A stretch of 64,000 nucleotides of DNA, from contig NW_027017994.1 of the NCBI RefSeq assembly GCF_032854445.1, positions 62,001-126,000 on the forward strand, in the 5' to 3' direction. How positions within the stretch are numbered: position 1 is the first letter of the stretch; every line of letters starts with the position of its first letter. Shown here piece by piece: positions 1 to 11,200 of the stretch. Both the position numbers and the translations under genes were made by a program. This DNA comes from Liolophura sinensis (lineage: Eukaryota > Mollusca > Polyplacophora > Chitonida > Chitonidae). The notes below the pieces were generated by a model. That model made no database searches, was not told where the DNA came from, and saw only the letters and a list, made by a program, of their open reading frames with translations.

Positions 1-3000
1 ACCATTCGATTTCTCGTCACAAAATACGTCGGATTAGCCTCTTACCAGCAGCACTGGAACAGTTTTTCCACTTTTGCATTTTTGCCTGGTGTTTTTGTTA
101 ATTGAAATCGGCTACACTGTACTCTGTACAATCGCGACTGGTCATTACTATATTCAACTTTTGACTATAAGTTATGTGCCCTTCGGTAGCCCAGAAGACG
201 ACAAATCTTTGGGCCAAGCCCATTTAACTCACCCAGCAATTGCCCTTACTTCTAAGTGCAAGACAATCTCAATGTCTTTATCTACGTGTAGAAAAACCAC
301 ACCATTTGTACGTGAAAAACACAAGATACTTGATACAGTCTGCTGTAAAAAAGTACAAATGAACACTGACCCACTTCAGTAAGGTGCCAAAAGATGCGGA
401 ATTGAGCCAGGCATCGGCAGCTGTTGAAAAATTGCAAATTTTCCTGGTTTCCATGGAGTAAGAGACGTTGCTGGGCACGTGATTATGACATCAATGATCA
501 TTCAATTGTCACTACAGCCAAAAGTATTGGTCGGAGAGCAACGCGGTTTGCACCATTCGATTTCTCGTCACAAAATACGTCGGATTAGCCTCTTACCAGC
601 AGCACTGGAACAGTTTTTCCACTTTTGCATTTTTGCCTGGTCTTTTTGTTAATTGAAATCGGCTACACTGTACTCTGTACAATCGCGACTGGTCATTACT
701 ATATTCAACTTTTGACTATAAGTTATGTGCCCCTTCGGTAGCCCAGAAGACGACAAATCTTTGGGCTAAACCCATTTAACTCACCCAGCAATTGCCTTAC
801 TTCTAAGTCCAAGACAATCTCAATGTCTTTATCTACGTGTAGAAAAACCACACCATTTGTACGTGAAAAACACAAGGTACTTGATACAGTCTGCTGTAAA
901 AAGTACAACTGAACACTGACCCACTTCAGTAAGGTGCCAAAAGATGCGGAATTCAGCCAGGCATCGGCAGCTGTTGAAAAATTGCAAATTTCCCTGGTTT
1001 CCATGGAGTAAGAGACGTTGCTGGGCAAAAGATTATGACATCAATGATCATTCAATTGTCACTACAGCCAAAAGTATTGGTCAGAGAGCAACGCGGTTTG
1101 CACCATTCGATTTCTCGTCACAAAATACGTCGGATTAGCCTCTTACAGCAGCACTGGAACAGTTTTTCCACTTTTGCATTTTTACCTGGTCTTTTTGTTA
1201 ATTGAAATCGGCTACACTGTACTCTGTACAATCGCGACTGGTCATTACTATATTCAACTTTTGACTATAAGTTATGTGCCCTTCGGTTAGCCCAGAAGAC
1301 GTCAAATCTTTGAGCGAAGCCCATTTAACTCACCCAGCAATTGTCTTACTTCTAAGTCCAAGACAATCTCAATGTCTTTATCTACGTGTAGAAAAACCCA
1401 CACCATTTGTACGTGAAAAACACAAGGTACTTGATACAGTCTGCTGTAAAAAGTACAACTTAACACTGACCCACATTTATAAGGTGACAAAAGATGCGGA
1501 ATTGGGCCAGGCATCGGCAGCTGTTAAAAAATTGCAAATATCCCTGGTTTCCATGGAGTAAGAGCCGTTACTGGGCACGTGATTATGACATCAATGATTA
1601 TTGAATTGTCTCTACAGCCAAAAGTATTGGTCGGAAAGCCACGCGGTTTGCACCATTCGATTTCTCGTCACAAAATACGTCGGATTAGCCTCTTACCAGC
1701 AGCACTGGAACAGTTTTTCCACTTTTGCATTTTACCTGGTCTTTTTGTTAATTGAAATCGGCAACACTGTACTCTGTACAATCGCGACTGGTCATTACTA
1801 TATTCAACTTTTGACTATAAGTTATGTGCCCTTCGGTAGCCCAGAAGACGACAAATCTTTGGGCTAAGCCCATTTAACTCACCCAGCAATTGTCTTACTT
1901 CTAAGTCCAAGACAATCTCAATGTCTTTATCTACGTGTAGAAAAATCACACCATTTGTAAATAAAAAACACAAGGTACTTGATACAGTCTGCTGTAAAAA
2001 GTACAACTGAACACTGACCCACTTTAGTAAGGTGCCAAAAGATGCAGAATTGAGCCAGGCATCGGCAGCTGTTGAAAAATTGCAAATTTCCCTGGTTTCC
2101 ATGGAGTAAGAGCCGTTGCTGGGCACGTGATTATGACATCAATGATCATTGATTTGTCACTACAGCCAAAAGTATTGGTCGGAGAGCAACGCGGATTGCA
2201 CCATTCGATTTCTCGTCACAAAATACGTCGGATTAGCCTCTTACTAGTAGCACTGGAACAGTTTTTCCACTTTTGCAGTTTTACCTGGTTTTTTTTTTAA
2301 TTGAAACCGGCTACACTGTACTCTGTACAATCGCGACTGGTCATTACTATATTCAACTTTTGACTATAAGTTATGTGCCCTTCGGTAGCCCAGAAGACCT
2401 GAAATCTTTGGGCTAAGCCCATTTAACTCACCCAGCAATTGCCTTACTTTTAGGTCGAAGACAATCTCAATGTCTTTATTTACGTGTAGAAAAACCACAG
2501 CATTTGTACATGAAAAACACAAGGTACTTGATACAGTCTGCTGTAAAAAGTACAACTTAACAGTGACCAACATTTATAAGGTGCCAAAAGATGCGGAATT
2601 GGGCCAGGCATCGGCAGCTGTTAAAAAATTGCAAATATCCCTGGTTTCCAAGGAGTAAGAGCCGTTGCTGTGCACGTGATTATGACATCAATGATCATTC
2701 AATTGTCGCTATAGCCAAAAGTAATGGTCAGAGAGCAACGCGGTTTGCACCATTCGATTTCTCGTCACAAAATACGCCGGATTAGCCTCTTACCAGCAGC
2801 ACTGGATCATTTTTTCCACTTTTGCATTTTTGCCTGGTCTTTTTGTTAATTGAAATCGGCTACACTGTACTATGTACCATCGCGACTGGTCATTACTATA
2901 TTCAACTTTTGACTATAAGTTATGTGCCCTTCGGTAGCCCAGAAGACGACAAATCTTTGGTCTAAGCCCATTTAACTCACCCAGCAATTGCCTTACTTCT

Positions 3001-3221
3001 AAGTGCAAGACAATCTCAATGTCTTTATCTACGTGTAGAAAAACCACACCATTTGTACGTGAAAAACACAAGGTACTTGATACAGTCTGCTGTAAAAAGT
3101 ACAACTGACAACAGACCCACATGAATAAGGTGCCAAAAGATGCGGAATTGGGCCAGGCATCGGCAGCTGTTAAAAAATTGCAAATATCCCTGGTTTCCAT
3201 GGAGTAAGAGCCGTTGCTGGG

Positions 3222-3227
3222 CACGTG
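3222..3227 (+). promoter_or_regulatory. CACGTG (E-box/G-box-like) site repeated in most monomers
   Basis: CACGTG occurs once in most units within GCACGTGATTATGAC; read on the minus strand it is ATCACGTG. CACGTG is the core bound by many basic helix-loop-helix proteins in eukaryotes, so an array this size would offer on the order of a hundred sites. Some copies have lost it (CAAGTG near 3772 and 5970, CATGTG near 43845, CACGCG near 45763). Function is inference only. Confidence 0.35.
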
Positions 3228-3359
3228 ATTATGACATCAATGATCATTCAATTGTCACTACAGCCAAAAGTATTGGTCGGAGAGCAACGCGGTTTGCACC
3301 ATTCGATTTCTCGTCACAAAATACGTCGGATTAGCCTCTTACCAGCAGCACTGGAACAG

Positions 3360-3393
3360 TTTTTCCACTTTTGCATTTTTGCCTGGTCTTTTT
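3360..3393 (+). other. Phased T-tract cluster in each monomer
   Basis: Four T-runs of 4-5 bases begin at 3360, 3369, 3376 and 3389, averaging just under 10 bases apart, close to one helical turn. The cluster is present in every full monomer with small length changes in the first run. Phased T/A-tracts are known to bend DNA and are common in satellites; bending here is inferred. The first run is also the commonest place for one-base length change in the array. Confidence 0.6.
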
Positions 3394-3414
3394 GTTAATT
3401 GAAATCGGCTACAC

Positions 3415-3427
3415 TGTACTCTGTACA
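3415..3427 (+). other. 13-base dyad TGTAC-TCT-GTACA
   Basis: Perfect 5-base arms flank a 3-base spacer. It recurs in most monomers; variants change the spacer or one arm (TGTAGTATGTAC near 4513, TGTACTATGTACC near 2865, TGTATTATGTACC near 40195). It sits two bases before an almost invariant TCGCGA. Such dyads can be protein sites or be incidental; no family of binding protein is implied with confidence. Confidence 0.55.
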
Positions 3428-3506
3428 ATCGCGACTGGTCATTACTATATTCAACTTTTGACTATAAGTTATGTGCCCTTCGGTAGCCCAGAAGACGACA
3501 AATCTT

Positions 3507-3519
3507 TGGGCCAAGCCCA
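3507..3519 (+). other. 13-base GC-rich dyad TGGGC-NNN-GCCCA
   Basis: Perfect 5-base arms flank a 3-base spacer that differs by subfamily: CAA, TAA or TCA, with GAGCGAAGCC in one group that breaks an arm. Most changes fall in the spacer while the arms stay constant, though rare arm changes occur (GCGCA near 40843 and 50450, GGCCTA near 47696). The spacer triplet is also a codon of the open plus-strand frame, where TAA acts as a stop. Confidence 0.55.
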
Positions 3520-3555
3520 TTTAACTCACCCAGCAATTGCCTTACTTCTAAGTCC

Positions 3556-3574
3556 AAGACAATCTCAATGTCTT
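3556..3574 (+). other. Inverted repeat AAGACA / TGTCTT with 7-base loop
   Basis: Six-base perfect arms flank ATCTCAA. Present in nearly all monomers. Exceptions weaken it: GACATTCTC (5756, 17831), GACAACCTC (30463) and CAATCGCAATGCC (43636). Those substitutions are mostly in the loop except the last, which breaks one arm without a compensating change. Confidence 0.5.
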
Positions 3575-3621
3575 TATCTACGTGTAGAAAAACCACACCA
3601 TTTGTACGTGAAAAACACAAG

Positions 3622-3651
3622 GTACTTGATACAGTCTGCTGTAAAAAGTAC
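3622..3651 (+). other. 30-base imperfect hairpin
   Basis: The arms GTACTTGATACAG and CTGTAAAAAGTAC pair at 11 of 13 positions around a TCTG loop, with a two-base mismatch in the middle of the stem. It is present in every full monomer. In one subfamily GATGCAG with TCTACTG changes the top of the stem, and GTAATTGATACAG (43147, 52754) and CAGCCTG (53311) weaken it with no compensating change, so selection for folding is not shown. Confidence 0.55.
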
Positions 3652-3702
3652 AACTGAAACCTGACCCACTTCAGTAAGGTGCCAAAAGATGCGGAATTCA
3701 GC

Positions 3703-6700
3703 CAGGCATCGGCAGCTGTTGAAAAATTGCAAATTTCCCTGGTTTCCAAGGAGTAAGAGACGTTGCTGGGCAAGTGATTATGACATCAATGATCATTCAA
3801 TTGTCACTACAGCCAAAAGTATTGGTCGGAGAGCAACGCGGTTTGCACCATTCGATTTCTCGTCACAAAATACGTCGGATTAGCCTCTTACCAGCAGCAC
3901 TGGAACAGTTTTTCCACTTTTGCATTTTTACCTGGTCTTTTTGTTAATTAAAATCGGCTACACTGTACTCTGTACAATCGCGACTGGTCATTACTATATT
4001 CAACTTTTGACTATAAGTTATGTGCCCTTCGGTAGCCCAGAAGACGTCAAATCTTTGAGCGAAGCCCATTTAATTCACCCAGCAATTGTCTTACTTCTAA
4101 GTCCAAGACAATCTCAATGTCTTTATCTACGTGTAGAAAAACCACACCATTTGTACATAAAAAACACAAGGTACTTGATACAGTCTGCTGTAAAAAGTAC
4201 AAATGAACACTGACCCACATTTATAAGGTGACAAAAGATGCGGAATTGGGCCAGGCATCGGCAGCTGTTAAGAAATTGCAAATATCCCTGGTTTCCATGG
4301 AGTAAGAGCCGTTGCTGGGCACGTGATTATGACATCAATGATCATTCAAGTGTCGCTACAGCCAAAAGTATTGGTCGGAGAGCAACGCAGATTGCACCAT
4401 TCGATTTCTCGTCACAAAATACGTCGGATTAGCCTCTTACCAGCAGCACTGGAACAGTTTTTCCACTTTTGCATTTTTGCCTGGTCTTTTTGTTAATTGA
4501 AATCGGCTACACTGTAGTATGTACAATCGCGACTGGTCATTACTATATTCAACTTTTGACTATAAGTTATGTGCCCTTCGGTAGCCCAGAAGACGTCAAA
4601 TCTTTGGGCTCAGCCCATTTAACTCACCCAGCAATTGTCTTACTTCTAAGTCCAAGACAATCTCAATGTCTTTATCTACGTGTAGAAAAACCACACCATT
4701 TGTACATGAAAAACACAAGGTACTTGATACAGTCTGCTGTAAAAAGTACAACTGACAACAGACCCACATGAATAAGGTGCCAAAAGATGCGGAATTGGGC
4801 CAGGCATCGGCAGCTGTTAAAAAATTGCAAATATCCCTGGTTTCCATGGAGTAAGAGCCGTTGCTGGGCACGTGATTATGACATCAATGATCATTGAATT
4901 GTCGCTACAGCCAAAAGTATTGGTCGGAGAGCCACGCGGTTTGCACCATTCGATTTCTCGTCACAAAATACGTCGGATTAGCCTCTTACCAGTAGCACTG
5001 GAACAGTTTTTCCACTTTTGCATTTTTACCTGGTCTTTTTGTTAATTGAAATCGGCTACACTGTACTCTGTACAATCGCGACTGGTCATTACTATATTCA
5101 ACTTTTGACTATAAGTTATGTGCCCTTCGGTAGCCCAGAAGACGACAAATCTTTGGGCTAAGCCCATTTAACTCACCCAGCAATTGTGTTACTTCTAAGT
5201 GCAAGACAATCTCAATGTCTTTATCTACGTGTAGAAAAACCACACCATTTGTACGTGAAAAACACATGGTACTTGATACAGTCTGCTGTAAAAAGTACAA
5301 CTGAACACTGACCCACTTCAGTAAGGTGCCAAAAGATGCGGAATTGAGCCAGGCATCGGCAGCTGTTGAAAAATTGCAAATTTCCCTGGTTTCCATGGAG
5401 TAAGAGCCGTTGCTACGCACGTGATTATGACATCAATGATCATTCAATTGTCGCTACAGCCAAAAGTATTGGTCGGAGAGCAACGCGGATTGCACCATTC
5501 GATTTCTCGTCACAAAATACGTCGGATTAGCGTCTTACTAGTAGCACTGGAACAGTTTTTCCACTTTTGCATTTTTGCCTGGTCTTTTTGTTAATTGAAA
5601 TCGGCTACACTGTACTCTGTACAATCGCGACTGGTCATTACTATATTCAACTTTTGACTATAAGTTATGTGCCCTTCGGTAGCCCAGAAGACGACAAATC
5701 TTTGGGCCAAGCCCATTTAACTCACCCAGCAATTGTCTTATTTCTAAGTGCAAGACATTCTCAATGTCTTTATCTACGTGTAGAAAAACCTCACCATTTG
5801 TACATAAAAAACACAAGGTACTTGATACAGTCTGCTGTAAAAAGTACAACTAAACACTGACCCACATTTATCAGGTGCCAAAAGATGCGGAATTGGGCCA
5901 GGCATCGGCAGCTGTTGAAAAATTGCAAATTTCCCTGGTTTCCAAGGAGTAAGAGACGTTGCTGGGCAAGTGATTATGACATCAATGATCATTCAATTGT
6001 CACTACAGCCAAAAGTATTGGTCGGAGAGCAACGCGGTTTGCACCATTCGATTTCTCGTCACAAAATACGTCGGATTAGCCTCTTACCAGCAGCACTGGA
6101 ACAGTTTTTCCACTTTTGCATTTTTACCTGGTCTTTTTGTTAATTAAAATCGGCTACACTGTACTCTGTACAATCGCGACTGGTCATTACTATATTCAAC
6201 TTTTGACTATAAGTTATGTGCCCTTCGGTAGCCCAGAAGACGTCAAATCTTTGAGCGAAGCCCATTTAACTCACCCAGCAATTGTCTTACTTCTAAGTCC
6301 AAGACAATCTCAATGTCTTTATCTACGTGTAGAAAAACCACACCATTTGTACATAAAAAACACAAGGTACTTGATACAGTCTGCTGTAAAAAGTACAAAT
6401 GAACACTGACCCACATTTATAAGGTGACAAAAGATGCGGAATTGGGCCAGGCATCGGCAGCTGTTAAGAAATTGCAAATATCCCTGGTTTCCATGGAGTA
6501 AGAGCCGTTGCTGGGCACGTGATTATGACATCAATGATCATTCAAGTGTCGCTACAGCCAAAAGTATTGGTCGGAGAGCAACGCAGATTGCACCATTCGA
6601 TTTCTCGTCACAAAATACGTCGGATTAGCCTCTTACCAGCAGCACTGGAACAGTTTTTCCACTTTTGCATTTTTGCCTGGTCTTTTTGTTAATTGAAATC

Positions 6701-8094
6701 GGCTACACTGTAGTATGTACAATCGCGACTGGTCATTACTATATTCAACTTTTGACTATAAGTTATGTGCCCTTCGGTAGCCCAGAAGACGTCAAATCTT
6801 TGGGCTCAGCCCATTTAACTCACCCAGCAATTGTCTTACTTCTAAGTCCAAGACAATCTCAATGTCTTTATCTACGTGTAGAAAAACCACACCATTTGTA
6901 CATGAAAAACACAAGGTACTTGATACAGTCTGCTGTAAAAAGTACAACTGACAACAGACCCACATGAATAAGGTGCCAAAAGATGCGGAATTGGGCCAGG
7001 CATCGGCAGCTGTTAAAAAATTGCAAATATCCCTGGTTTCCATGGAGTAAGAGCCGTTGCTGGGCACGTGATTATGACATCAATGATCATTGAATTGTCG
7101 CTACAGCCAAAAGTATTGGTCGGAGAGCCACGCGGTTTGCACCATTCGATTTCTCGTCACAAAATACGTCGGATTAGCCTCTTACCAGTAGCACTGGAAC
7201 AGTTTTTCCACTTTTGCATTTTTACCTGGTCTTTTTGTTAATTGAAATCGGCTACACTGTACTCTGTACAATCGCGACTGGTCATTACTATATTCAACTT
7301 TTGACTATAAGTTATGTGCCCTTCGGTAGCCCAGAAGACGACAAATCTTTGGGCTAAGCCCATTTAACTCACCCAGCAATTGTGTTACTTCTAAGTGCAA
7401 GACAATCTCAATGTCTTTATCTACGTGTAGAAAAACCACACCATTTGTACGTGAAAAACACATGGTACTTGATACAGTCTGCTGTAAAAAGTACAACTGA
7501 ACACTGACCCACTTCAGTAAGGTGCCAAAAGATGCGGAATTGAGCCAGGCATCGGCAGCTGTTGAAAAATTGCAAATTTCCCTGGTTTCCATGGAGTAAG
7601 AGCCGTTGCTACGCACGTGATTATGACATCAATGATCATTCAATTGTCGCTACAGCCAAAAGTATTGGTCGGAGAGCAACGCGGATTGCACCATTCGATT
7701 TCTCGTCACAAAATACGTCGGATTAGCGTCTTACTCAGTAGCACTGGAACAGTTTTTCCACTTTTGCATTTTTACCTGGTCTTTTTGTTAATTGAAATCG
7801 GCTACACTGTACTCTGTACAATCGCGACTGGTCATTACTATATTCAACTTTTGACTATAAGTTATGTGCCCTTCGGTAGCCCAGAAGACGACAAATCTTT
7901 GGGCCAAGCCCATTTAACTCACCAGCAATTGTCTTATTTCTAAGTGCAAGACATTCTCAATGTCTTTATCTACGTGTAGAAAAACCTCACCATTTGTACA
8001 TAAAAAACACAAGGTACTTGATACAGTCTGCTGTAAAAAGTACAACTAAACACTGACCCACATTTATCAGGTGCCAAAAGATGCGGAATTGGGC
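3703..8094 (+). repeat. Four-monomer higher-order repeat, two tandem copies (2196 bp each)
   Basis: Copy 1 is about 3703-5898 and copy 2 about 5899-8094, offset exactly 2196 bp (4 x 549). Monomer starts are 3847, 4396, 4945, 5494, 6043, 6592, 7141 and 7690. Shared rare variants prove copying of the whole block: TTAATTAAAATCGG (3945 and 6141), GAGCGAAGCC (4058 and 6254), TGTAGTATGTAC (4513 and 6709) and GATTAGCGTCTTAC (5525 and 7721). The copies differ at very few places, for example ATTCACC versus ACTCACC near 4074/6270 and small indels near 7736 and 7922. A slightly diverged relative of one of these monomers recurs at 14.66-15.3 kb. Confidence 0.92.
4884..4897 (+). other. 14-base perfect palindrome centred on TGATCA
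   Basis: TCAATGATCATTGA reads the same on both strands. All full monomers keep at least a TGATCA or TGATCT core region, and most have the 10-base palindrome AATGATCATT. The 14-base form occurs in the subfamily with CATTGAATTG (for example near 7080, 18060, 24095, 36725, 49076 and 63346). A few copies are broken (TGATTATTG near 1596, TGATCTTTG near 38925). Confidence 0.6.
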
Positions 8095-8238
8095 CAGGCA
8101 TCGGCAGCTGTTAAGAAATTGCAAATATCCCTGGTTTCCATGGAGTAAGAGCCGTTGCTGGGCTCGTAATTATGACATCAATGATCATTCAATTGTCGCT
8201 ACAGCCAAAAGTATTGGTCGGAGAGCAACGCGGATTGC

Positions 8239-11200
8239 ACCATTCGATTTCTCGTCACAAAATACGTCGGATTAGCCTCTTACCAGCAGCACTGGAACAT
8301 TTTTTCCACTTTTGCATTTTGCCTGGTCTTTTTGTTAATTGAAATCGGCTACACTGTACTCTGTACAATCGCGACTGGTCATTACTATATTCAACTTTTG
8401 ACTATAAGTTATGTGCCCTTCGGTAGCCCAGAAGACGTCAAATCTTTGGGCTAAGCCCATTTAACTCACCCAGCAATTGTCTTACTTCTAAGTCCAAGAC
8501 AATCTCAATGTCTTTATCTACGTGTAGAAAAACCACACCATTTGTACATGAAAAACACAAGGTACTTGATACAGTCTGCTGTAAAAAGTACAACTGAACA
8601 CTGACCCACTTGAGTAAGGTGCCAAAAGATGCGGAATTGAGCCAGGCATCGGCAGCTGTTGAAAAATTGCAAATTTCCCTGGTTTCCATGGAGTAAGAGC
8701 CGTTGCTGTGCACGTGATTATGACATCAATGATCATTCAATTGTCGCTACAGCCAAAAGTATTGGTCGGAGAGCAACGCGGATTGCACCATTCGATTTCT
8801 GTCACAAATACGTCGGATTAGCCTCTTACTAGTAGCACTGGAACAGTTTTTCCACTTTTGCATTTTGCCTGGTCTTTTTGTTAATTGAAACCGGCTACAC
8901 TGTACTCTGTACAATCGCGACTGGTCATTACTATATTCAACTTTTGACTATAAGTTATGTGCCCTTCGGTAGCCCAGAAGACCTGAAATCTTTGGGCCAA
9001 GCCCATTTAACTCACCCAGCAATTGTCTTATTTCTAAGTGCAAGACAATCTCAATGTCTTTATCTACGTGTAGAAAAACCACACCATTTGTACATAAAAA
9101 ACACAAGGTACTTGGTACAGTCTGCTGTAAAAAGTACAACTAAACACTGACCCACATTTATCAGGTGCCAAAAGATGCGGAATTGGGCCAGGCATCGGCA
9201 GCTGTTAAAAAATTGCAAATATCCCTGGTTTCCATGGAGTAAGAGCCGTTGCTGGGCACGTGATTATGACATCAATGATCATTCAATTGTCGCTACAGCC
9301 AAAAGTATTGGTCGGAGAGCAACGCGGTTTGCACCATTCGATTTCTCGTCACAAAATACGTCGGATTAGCCTCTTACCAGTAGCACTGGAACAGTTTTTC
9401 CACTTTTGCATTTTTACCTGGTCTTTTTGTTAATTGAAATCGGCTACACTGTACTCTGTACAATCGCGACTGGTCATTACTATATTTAACTTTTGACTAT
9501 AAGTTATGTGCCCTTCGGTAGCCCAGAAGACGACAAATCTTTGGGCTAAGCCCATTTAACTCACCCAGCAATTGTCTTACTTCTAAGTCCAAGACAATCT
9601 CAATGTCTTTATCTACCTGTAGAAAAACCACACCATTTGTACGTGAAAAACACAAGGTACTTGATACAGTCTGCTGTAAAAAGTACAACTGAACACTGAC
9701 CCACTTCAGTAAGGTGCCAAAAGATGCGGAATTGAGCCAGGCATCGGCAGCTGTTGAAAAATTGCAAATTTCCCTGGTTTCCATGGAGTAAGAGCCGTTG
9801 CTACGCACGTGATTATGACATCAATGATCATTCAATTGTCGCTACAGCCAAAAGTATTGGTCGGAGAGCAACGCGGATTGCACCATTCGATTTCTCGTCA
9901 CAAAATACGTCGGATTAGCCTCTTACTAGTAGCACTGGAACAGTTTTTCCACTTTTGCATTTTTGCCTGGTCTTTTTGTTAATTGAAACCGGCTACAATG
10001 TACTCTGTACAATCGCGACTGGTCATTACTATATTCAACTTTTGACTATAAGTTATGTGCCCTTCGGTAGCCCAGAAGACCTGAAATCTTTGGGCCAAGC
10101 CCATTTAACTCACCCAGCAATTGTCTTATTTCTAAGTGCAAGACAATCTCAATGTCTTTATCTACGTGTAGAAAAACCACACCATTTGTACATAAAAAAC
10201 ACAAGGTACTTGGTACAGTCTGCTGTAAAAAGTACAACTAAACACTGACCCACATTTATCAGGTGCCAAAAGATGCGGAATTGGGCCAGGCATCGGCAGC
10301 TGTTAAAAAATTGCAAATATCCCTGGTTTCCATGGAGTAAGAGCCGTTGCTGGGCACGTGATTATGACATCAATGATCATTCAATTGTCGCTACAGCCAA
10401 AAGTATTGGTCGGAGAGCAACGCGGTTTGCACCATTCGATTTCTCGTCACAAAATACGTCGGATTAGCCTCTTACCAGTAGCACTGGAACAGTTTTTCCA
10501 CTTTTGCATTTTTACCTGGTCTTTTTGTTAATTGAAATCGGCTACACTGTACTCTGTACAATCGCGACTGGTCATTACTATATTCAACTTTTGACTATAA
10601 GTTATGTGCCCTTCGGTAGCCCAGAAGACGACAAATCTTTGGGCTAAGCCCATTTAACTCACCCAGCAATTGTGTTACTTCTAAGTGCAAGACAATCTCA
10701 ATGTCTTTATCTACGTGTAGAAAAACCACACCATTTGTACGTGAAAAACACAAGGTACTTGATACAGTCTGCTGTAAAAAGTACAACTGAACACTGACCC
10801 ACTTCAGTAAGGTGCCAAAAGATGCGGAATTTAGCCAGGCATCGGCAGCTGTTGAAAAATTGCAAATTTCGCTGGTTTCCATGGAGTAAGAGCCGTTGCT
10901 ACGCACGTGATTATGACATCAATGATCATTCAATTGTCGCTACAGCCAAAAGTATTGGTCGGAGAGCAACGCGGATTGCACCATTCGATTTCTCGTCACA
11001 AAATACGTCGGATTAGCCTCTTACTAGTAGCACTGGAACAGTTTTTCCACTTTTGCATTTTTGCCTGGTCTTTTTGTTAATTGAAACCGGCTACACTGTA
11101 CTCTGTACAATCGCGACTGGTCATTACTATATTCAACTTTTGACTATAAGTTATGTGCCCTTCGGTAGCCCAGAAGACCTGAAATCTTTGGGCCAAGCCC

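Larger units (their letters stand above)
1..3846 (+). repeat. Satellite segment 1: seven monomers of mixed subfamilies
   Basis: Monomers start at 1, 552, 1102, 1652, 2200, 2749 and 3298. The first four are 548-551 bp because of single-base indels, such as an extra C in GCCCCTTCGG near 731 and an extra A in the A-run near 350. The monomer at 2200 carries unusual variants (TTTTAGGTCGAAG near 2448, TTATTTACGTG near 2477, TTAACAGTGACC near 2557) found again only around 36.4-36.6 kb. The monomer at 3298 is a clean 549 bp unit and serves here as the reference for internal motifs. No gene seen. Confidence 0.95.
3298..3846 (+). repeat. Reference monomer (549 bp) with mapped internal motifs
   Basis: This is a clean 549 bp unit used here for motif positions. 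In order it holds: the conserved anchor and CGTCACAAAATACGTCGG; a T-tract cluster (3360-3393); the TGTAC-TCT-GTACA dyad (3415-3427); TCGCGA (3429-3434); the diagnostic GACGAC/GACGTC/GACCTG position (about 3494-3499); the TGGGC-CAA-GCCCA dyad (3507-3519); the AAGACA/TGTCTT inverted repeat (3556-3574); a 30-base imperfect hairpin (3622-3651); the diagnostic CACTTCAGTAAGG or CACATTTATAAGG stretch; and the TGATCA palindrome near 3790. It lacks the CACGTG of most other copies (CAAGTG here). Confidence 0.9.

Noticed and set aside
74-382. Recurrent ~97-102 codon plus-strand frame (FCLVFLLIEIGYTVLC type) as a protein-coding gene family
   Set aside because: It repeats with the monomer, often begins only at TTG, is cut by TAA in many units, and differs between copies by non-synonymous changes (D/V/L, A/V, P/A/R). 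This is how non-coding repeats behave, although the low stop count is noted as a finding.
723-1028. Recurrent 91-112 codon minus-strand frame (SYSMETREICNF type) as a gene
   Set aside because: Its end depends on the subfamily marker (GACGTC gives a TGA stop after SPKI), it has GTG-type starts, and copies vary at replacement sites. No domain recognised.
3222-3229. Yeast-type point centromere (CDEI match ATCACGTG on the minus strand)
   Set aside because: No adjacent ~80-90 bp highly AT-rich CDEII or CDEIII motif is present, and the site is repeated over a hundred times. A short-motif coincidence.
3298-3846. Internal 183-bp sub-repeats within the monomer
   Set aside because: Only weak similarity was seen, such as TTGCATTTTTGCCTGG near 3371 and TTGCAAATTTCCCTGG near 3727, spaced 356 rather than 366 bases with unrelated flanks.
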